NCBI GenBank assembly: GCA_015680685.1
Contig: MNCI01029297.1
Span: 1,376 to 65,375, forward strand
Length of the DNA: 64,000 bases
Source: Gnetum montanum
Taxonomy: Eukaryota > Streptophyta > Gnetopsida > Gnetales > Gnetaceae
Direction: 5' to 3'
The translations under genes were made by a program, and so were the position numbers. Shown here piece after piece: positions 60,501 to 64,000 of the stretch. Below the pieces are notes generated by a model. The model saw only the letters and a program-made list of their open reading frames with translations, searched no databases and was not told where the DNA came from. Every line of letters begins with the position of its first letter. Positions within the stretch are counted from its first letter, which is position 1.

Positions 60501-61319
60501 AACAGATCGCTGCGATTGAATGGTGGTTGCGATCTGTTGGCTCGCAATGGGCTGCGATGATAAGGTTTGCACCAGATTTTGCATTGGGCGGGTTATAGGC
60601 ATGGTATGGACCTGCACTTGGGAAATGAAATGGGAGGCAGTGGACACAGGTATCACTAACAGAATCCTGATTACATGCGGTGAGGAGGTTACTCCCACGT
60701 TATTTTGAGGTCGCATTTGTACCTGTAAGACTGAGGATTGCATGGTGGCCTGCAGGACGATGGGAATGGGAATATGCATTTGGATAGTCATGATTGGGTT
60801 GAGATAGGCAGCTTTGCTAGTGAGGGGATGAAACAGGGGATTCGCATATGTATGGGGGTTGAGGGTATGGTATGAATCCACGTGTTCAGACTGAGCTGCA
60901 AATTCATCTTTCCCCTCCTCCTCGTTTTGAGGCTCTAGAATCGATGGTGTAATCTAATTCCTAGCCATAAATAGTTGGGAAAAGAGTTCATGATAATGAT
61001 CGGTAAGGGGGATGAAGTCATATGCAGTAGGGGTGAAGTCTTGACCCCCTTTGTAGATCATCTCGTAATTTTGTTTAGCCTCCATCTTGGCTTGGCTAAG
61101 GGCAAGCTTTGCCTAGATCTTGATGCAAATAAAATTATACTCTTCAGGAGTCAAGATGGTGAATGAAGGATCCCTGCCTTGTAATCTCAATGAATGATGT
61201 GATGGTCCCTGAGGTCCTGTCGCACTGAAAGCTGATTCAGGAATGGTGATGGGATTTACGGTTCTGGCACCGAAGTCAGTGGTGATCATAGCGGCAGTAG
61301 TTGTATGTGAAGAATCCAT
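57511..61319 (-). pseudogene. gag: TE7 gag-protease polyprotein, degenerate
   Basis: It starts MDSSHTTTAAM at 61,319; then EEYNFICIKIQAKLALSQAK. Gag core 59,910-58,993 is fully open for 305 codons: MSLVGKALDWYRALPRSS, DPLEPVQKFIQRWSATLNEI, FIMSKLYYLTLCSLSQAF, a basic GAKKKNNKK stretch, a CDYHQLCGHDTNYYW zinc-like region, WVLKDDIQRMIDNGSL. The linker has PFVIRTP. Protease near 58,085-57,800: HVDNGAATNVIPYPI, then MPGFNLILGRSWL. Conserved tail NIKAIKK then stop at 57,511. A frameshift lies between about 60,480 and 60,366; protease and gag core share one frame. The N-terminal region 60,900-60,130 is Gln/Pro/Ser-rich and poorly conserved. Confidence 0.9.
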
Positions 61320-61531
61320 TTCTCAGATAGATTGATAACAAAAAACAGAAGGGTTTAAAAACGTGATGGAAAAATAGAACCATGATTAGGCTTTCTACCC
61401 TGTAGGATTCCAAAGGAATCATTACTATGACCAATCTACACCACACGATTTCGTAAACTTCCCTGGAGGTATTACGTTTACGTTATGTGAATGTGGGTAC
61501 AGATTGCATATAGGGTTACCCATAAAATATG
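61320..61531 (-). other. TE7 short leader between primer site and gag
   Basis: It shares GCTTTCTACCCTGTAGGATT and CGATCTACACCACAC-like blocks with the TE5 leader (63,150-63,210). No frame. Confidence 0.6.
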
Positions 61532-61563
61532 GATCGGAGGTTCAAGCCCTCCTTCTAGTGCCA
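61532..61563 (-). promoter_or_regulatory. TE7 primer-binding site extended to a whole tRNA-Asn T-arm
   Basis: The plus strand reads GATC, GGAGG, TTCAAGC, CCTCC, TTCTAGT, G, CCA: variable-loop end, T-stem, 7-nt T-loop, T-stem, acceptor strand, discriminator and CCA. That is about 32 nt of tRNA-Asn, where 18 nt is usual. Only three transitions separate it from the tRNA-Asn sequence I recall. The upstream D and anticodon arms are absent, so it is not a tRNA gene. Confidence 0.75.
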
Positions 61564-61569
61564 AAAAAT

Positions 61570-62041
61570 TGTAACAATGGAAAACCTTGGTCATTGGAAA
61601 TACCGAGCGAAGATCCGCATACACAGTCTTAACCACGGATCCGTGCGAGGGCCGTTCTGGAGAAAATGAATCCAAGGTGCCCTGAACGGTCTTTTTGATC
61701 AAACAGGGACTTACTTAATCAGTAAATTATCAAATATCATGATAGTATATATTTTATATATGTTTCATGAAATGAATCAATTCGATGAATTGTAGAGGGA
61801 GTAGAAAACAATGTAAAGAACTTGAAATAGCGATAACATCAACGCAACAAGAAAGATCAGATTTAGGGAAACTGCGTAATTTCAAGATATATGATTTGAT
61901 TCAAAAGATGAATATATTGGATTTCTGCTGAATATATCACCAATGAAGAGTGTTGTTCTGTCTTCTAGATTTCTGCTACGAGCTTTTGCCTGAACTATGA
62001 ATCTTCGCCTTAGGCTGATCTGCAATTTTTATGGTGTTTTA
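61570..62041 (-). repeat. TE7 right LTR (5' LTR), internally deleted to 472 bp
   Basis: The first ~350 bp (to AATATATTGGAT at 61,921) match the left LTR at 45,705-46,053. Then a few bases match near 46,313 (CCAATGAAGAG), then the end matches from 47,236 (TTGTTCTGTCTTCTAGATTT). About 1.15 kb with the TATA box and all palindromes is lost. Most differences from the left copy are C/T or G/A transitions. Confidence 0.85.
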
Positions 62042-63075
62042 GTAGCCTTGAGGTGTTTAACTTCCTCCGTAAGGGTCTGAATAAGCTGGAATGCTTGATC
62101 CAAACCTATAGATGGAGAGGCCGTTTGTGGAATGGCAGGAGGAGCTATGCTGGGTGGCAAAATAGGGATAGCCGTCGTCGCCTGTGCCATTGGATACGCT
62201 GTTTACATGGCCGAGGGCACAGACAATGATCCTGTAACAGGGTTTAGTGCCTGTGGGACCTGGTTTTGATGATGGGGGAGATGGGACATCTATGTAGGAT
62301 GTGCAACAAGAGGCATGTTTTGAACCCACCATGCTATAGTGGCAAGCCCTGTTGTGTGAGTCGAGATGAACATAGCTATTGTATGTAATTGCGAAGTAGG
62401 TATCATGTGTACATACGGTGACATGGGTGCAGGTGCACGATGAGATGGATTAGGTAATTGCACCTGCTGAGGAATGATTTGTGATGGGCCTCCACCTAGG
62501 AGGATAGTTGGAGAGACAAAATGTAGCTGGGACGAGTGTGGGACTCAGTTAGTATTAGATAATGTCAAGGGTGTGGTGACCATGAAAAATGGATTTACGT
62601 GGGATGTTGAGGAAGGAGGGGCCACGACAAAATCAGCATGACTGCCTCCCTGAGAGTGGGAGTCTAGATCATCTTATCCATCATGAAGCGTTTCATCATA
62701 GAACAACTCCTCTCATTGTTCTATCAATGTCCTAGCCATCAGCATTTGATCTAGCATCCACTGTTTTTAATTTGTCAGGGGTACAATGATGTTATGTGAA
62801 GGAATAAATTTCTTCCCATTGTAGTATATGAACTCGTATTCTTATTTTTCTTTGAGTTCTTGTGGATACATGGGCAGGTTTGCTGCAAGTTTAGCACAAA
62901 GAAAATTGTAATGTTCCCTGCACTGAGCGTGTCCCTCAGGCTCTTTGTTTTGAAGCCTAAGGGAGCAACGTGATCGCATCGGACTAGTTGGTGGCTTGAC
63001 CACAGGAGACGTAACTTGTAGAGTCCAAGGATTCTCGAGGTTGGCAATGTCAACAGCGGTGGTTGATGTAGCCAT
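62042..63075 (-). pseudogene. gag: TE5 gag part 1 (N-terminal part)
   Basis: It starts MATSTTAVDIANLENPW at 63,075; then REHYNFLCAKLAANL corresponds to the EQYNFICVKIQA block of TE1. It continues through a Gln/Pro/His-rich region to LIQTLTEEVKHLKA at 62,050, where TE7 is inserted; the frame resumes at 45,699 with TGFDAVQVMDFYHDD. Stops, e.g. near 62,842 and 62,690, make it non-functional. Confidence 0.85.
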
Positions 63076-63293
63076 TCTCTACGCTGTTCGAGAGTAATGA
63101 TGATAAGGATAAAGATCATAAGGGCAAAGGAAAACTAAGGTAATAATTGGGGTTTTCTACCCTGTAGGATTCCAAAGGAATTGTTGAAGAAACCGATCTA
63201 CACCACACAATCTCGTAAACAACCATGGAGGTATTACATTTATGTCGATTGATAATGGGTACAGATAGCTTATAGGACTACCTGTAAAGTGTA
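63076..63293 (-). other. TE5 leader between primer site and gag
   Basis: Short leader homologous to that of TE7; no coding frame. Confidence 0.6.
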
Positions 63294-63325
63294 GATCGGA
63301 TATGAAGGCCCTCCTTCTAGTGCTA
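63294..63325 (-). promoter_or_regulatory. TE5 primer-binding site with extended tRNA-Asn similarity
   Basis: The plus strand reads GATCGGA, six diverged bases, then GCCCTCCTTCTAGTGCTA (CCA decayed to CTA). It has the same spacing and outer blocks as TE7, so the extended tRNA copy predates the split of TE5 and TE7. The LTR begins 6 bp on. Confidence 0.7.
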
Positions 63326-63331
63326 GAAAAT

Positions 63332-64000
63332 TGTAACAACGGAAGACATCGGTTGCTGAAAATACCGAGCGGAGTTCCGTGTACACAGTTCTAACCCTAG
63401 ATCTATGCGAGGGCCGCGCTGGAGAAGACGAATTCGAGGTGCCCTGAACGGTCTTGTCGATCAGATAGGGACTTACTTAATTAGTAAAATTTTTGTAATA
63501 ATTGGATGGAAAAATGTTGATTTCAATGAGGAGATATAATATCATTAATCTCAAAGGTAATTGAAAGCAATGTAAATTATTTAAAGCGATTGCAAAATCC
63601 ATATAGATAGGACACAAGAAACTAAATTTAGAGAGTGTGCAATCCCAAGATCTAGGATTTAACATATGAACAAAATATGTTGGATACAATGATTACAAGT
63701 GGACTTTGGTTTAGACGAAGCATGTGCCAACAACAAGAAAGCTATTTAAACATAAAATAAGCAAAGGACAATCTACCTTATTCTAGCCAATCTAGGAGCA
63801 AGGGAGTCAGACCTGAAGCAGAATATCCATTAACTAGCTATTTTTGATCAAGGATTCTTGCCAATAACCTTCAATGTTCTTACGATCGCTGATCCTCTTT
63901 TGCTCTCTTGTCAATATTTTCCAAAATTTGTCAATGATTGCCAATGAAAGAAAATTTCTCACAGAGAAAATTTTCCTATTGAGAGAAATTTTTACCAACC
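63332..64000 (-). repeat. TE5 right LTR (5' LTR), type Y, cut by window edge
   Basis: It begins TGTAACAACGGAAGACATCG and matches the TE5 left LTR from 22,222 throughout the visible 669 bp (e.g. AGAAAATTTTCCTAT and CTTACTTAATTAGTAAAATT). The TATA box is expected about 20 bp beyond the window. Confidence 0.88.

Larger units (their letters stand above)
45705..62041 (-). mobile_element. TE7: full-size 16.3-kb element with TSD GTAGT/GTAGC
   Basis: It is bounded by GTAGT (45,700-45,704) and GTAGC (62,042-62,046); removing it rejoins TE5 gag (…GGTAG then CCTTGAGGTG). In element sense: right LTR (short), primer site with captured tRNA T-arm (61,532-61,563), gag-protease (61,319-57,511), GGCC motifs (57,174-57,303), antisense gene on plus (52,978-56,995), pol (52,517-49,064), GTC-type array (48,511-49,029), polypurine tract (47,324), left LTR. 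It is the only element in the window that is both uninterrupted and full size, so it is the reference for the architecture. Confidence 0.92.
22222..64000 (-). mobile_element. TE5: full-size element, runs off the right edge, split by TE6 and TE7
   Basis: The left LTR is 22,222-23,752 and the right LTR starts at 63,332 and leaves the window; the two are near-identical over the visible part. In element sense: primer site 63,294-63,325, gag part 1 (63,075-62,042), [TE7], gag part 2 and protease (45,704-43,090), hairpin/minisatellite array (42,264-43,008), antisense gene (37,638-42,138, plus strand), RT (37,070-35,757), [TE6], RNase H and integrase (27,514-25,344), second hairpin array (24,942-25,299), polypurine tract (23,753). 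It sits in exon 8 of the TE3 antisense gene; CACCC (22,217-22,221) should be its target duplication. Without the inserts it would be about 18 kb. Confidence 0.85.

Noticed and set aside
61532-61563. Possible tRNA gene (T-arm, acceptor strand and CCA visible)
   Set aside because: No D-arm, anticodon arm or 5' acceptor strand upstream, encoded CCA is present, and it abuts an LTR; it is a retroelement primer site copied from tRNA-Asn.

Overview
ORGANISM AND OVERALL NATURE. This is land-plant nuclear DNA, most likely from a large-genome lineage such as a gymnosperm, fern or similar; the species cannot be fixed from the window. I found no convincing host gene, rRNA gene or intact tRNA gene. From about 1,629 to the right edge, nearly everything is a nested stack of old, decayed Ty3/gypsy LTR retrotransposons. 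They look like the Tat/Ogre-type branch: retropepsin, RT, a first and a second (archaeal-like) RNase H, an integrase without chromodomain, and long LTRs. Primer sites match the 3' end of tRNA-Asn. All coding regions carry stops and frameshifts, many explained by C-to-T decay.

LAYOUT. 1-1,628: unassigned, probably flanking DNA. TE1 (1,629-11,646, minus): gag-protease-only element with about 2.2-kb LTRs (type X). TE2 (11,647-17,998, plus): remnant with part of an antisense multi-exon gene, then RT and RNase H. TE3 (17,999-22,221, minus): remnant with a type Y LTR fused to the end of the antisense gene; it carries a solo X-type LTR, TE4 (19,685-21,685, near-perfect 5-bp TSD). TE5 (22,222 to beyond 64,000, minus): full-size element inserted in TE3. 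TE5 is split by two younger elements: TE6 (27,515-35,756, perfect AGGCT TSD, gag-protease only, type Z LTRs) in its pol, and TE7 (45,705-62,041, TSD GTAGT/GTAGC, full size, 16.3 kb) in its gag.

HOW THE PARTS FIT. TE5 and TE7 share one architecture, read in element sense: LTR, tRNA-Asn primer site, gag-protease, array of small hairpin motifs, a roughly 4-kb eight-exon gene on the OPPOSITE strand, RT-RNase H-integrase, second hairpin array, polypurine tract, LTR. TE2 and TE3 preserve parts of the same plan, so the antisense gene occurs in four copies. Exon boundaries are kept: exon 4 is 1,050, 1,050 and 1,049 bp in three copies, and exon 3 is 275 bp in two. I do not recognise its product. A splice-acceptor-like site lies just upstream of the RT start in TE5 and TE7. 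Ogre elements are known to splice an intron between protease and RT, so the antisense gene may sit inside such an intron.

TE1 and TE6 lack exactly the module from the antisense gene through integrase, and in them the two hairpin arrays lie next to each other. The small motif (element sense roughly GTCYGCTANGAC followed by TAAACTGGC, or a GGCC-stem version) marks nearly every module boundary. The U3 parts of all LTR types are enriched in palindromes with a TACGC...GCGTA core upstream of a TATAAATA box. These three features (antisense gene, boundary hairpins, shared U3 palindromes) are the main candidates for something undescribed.
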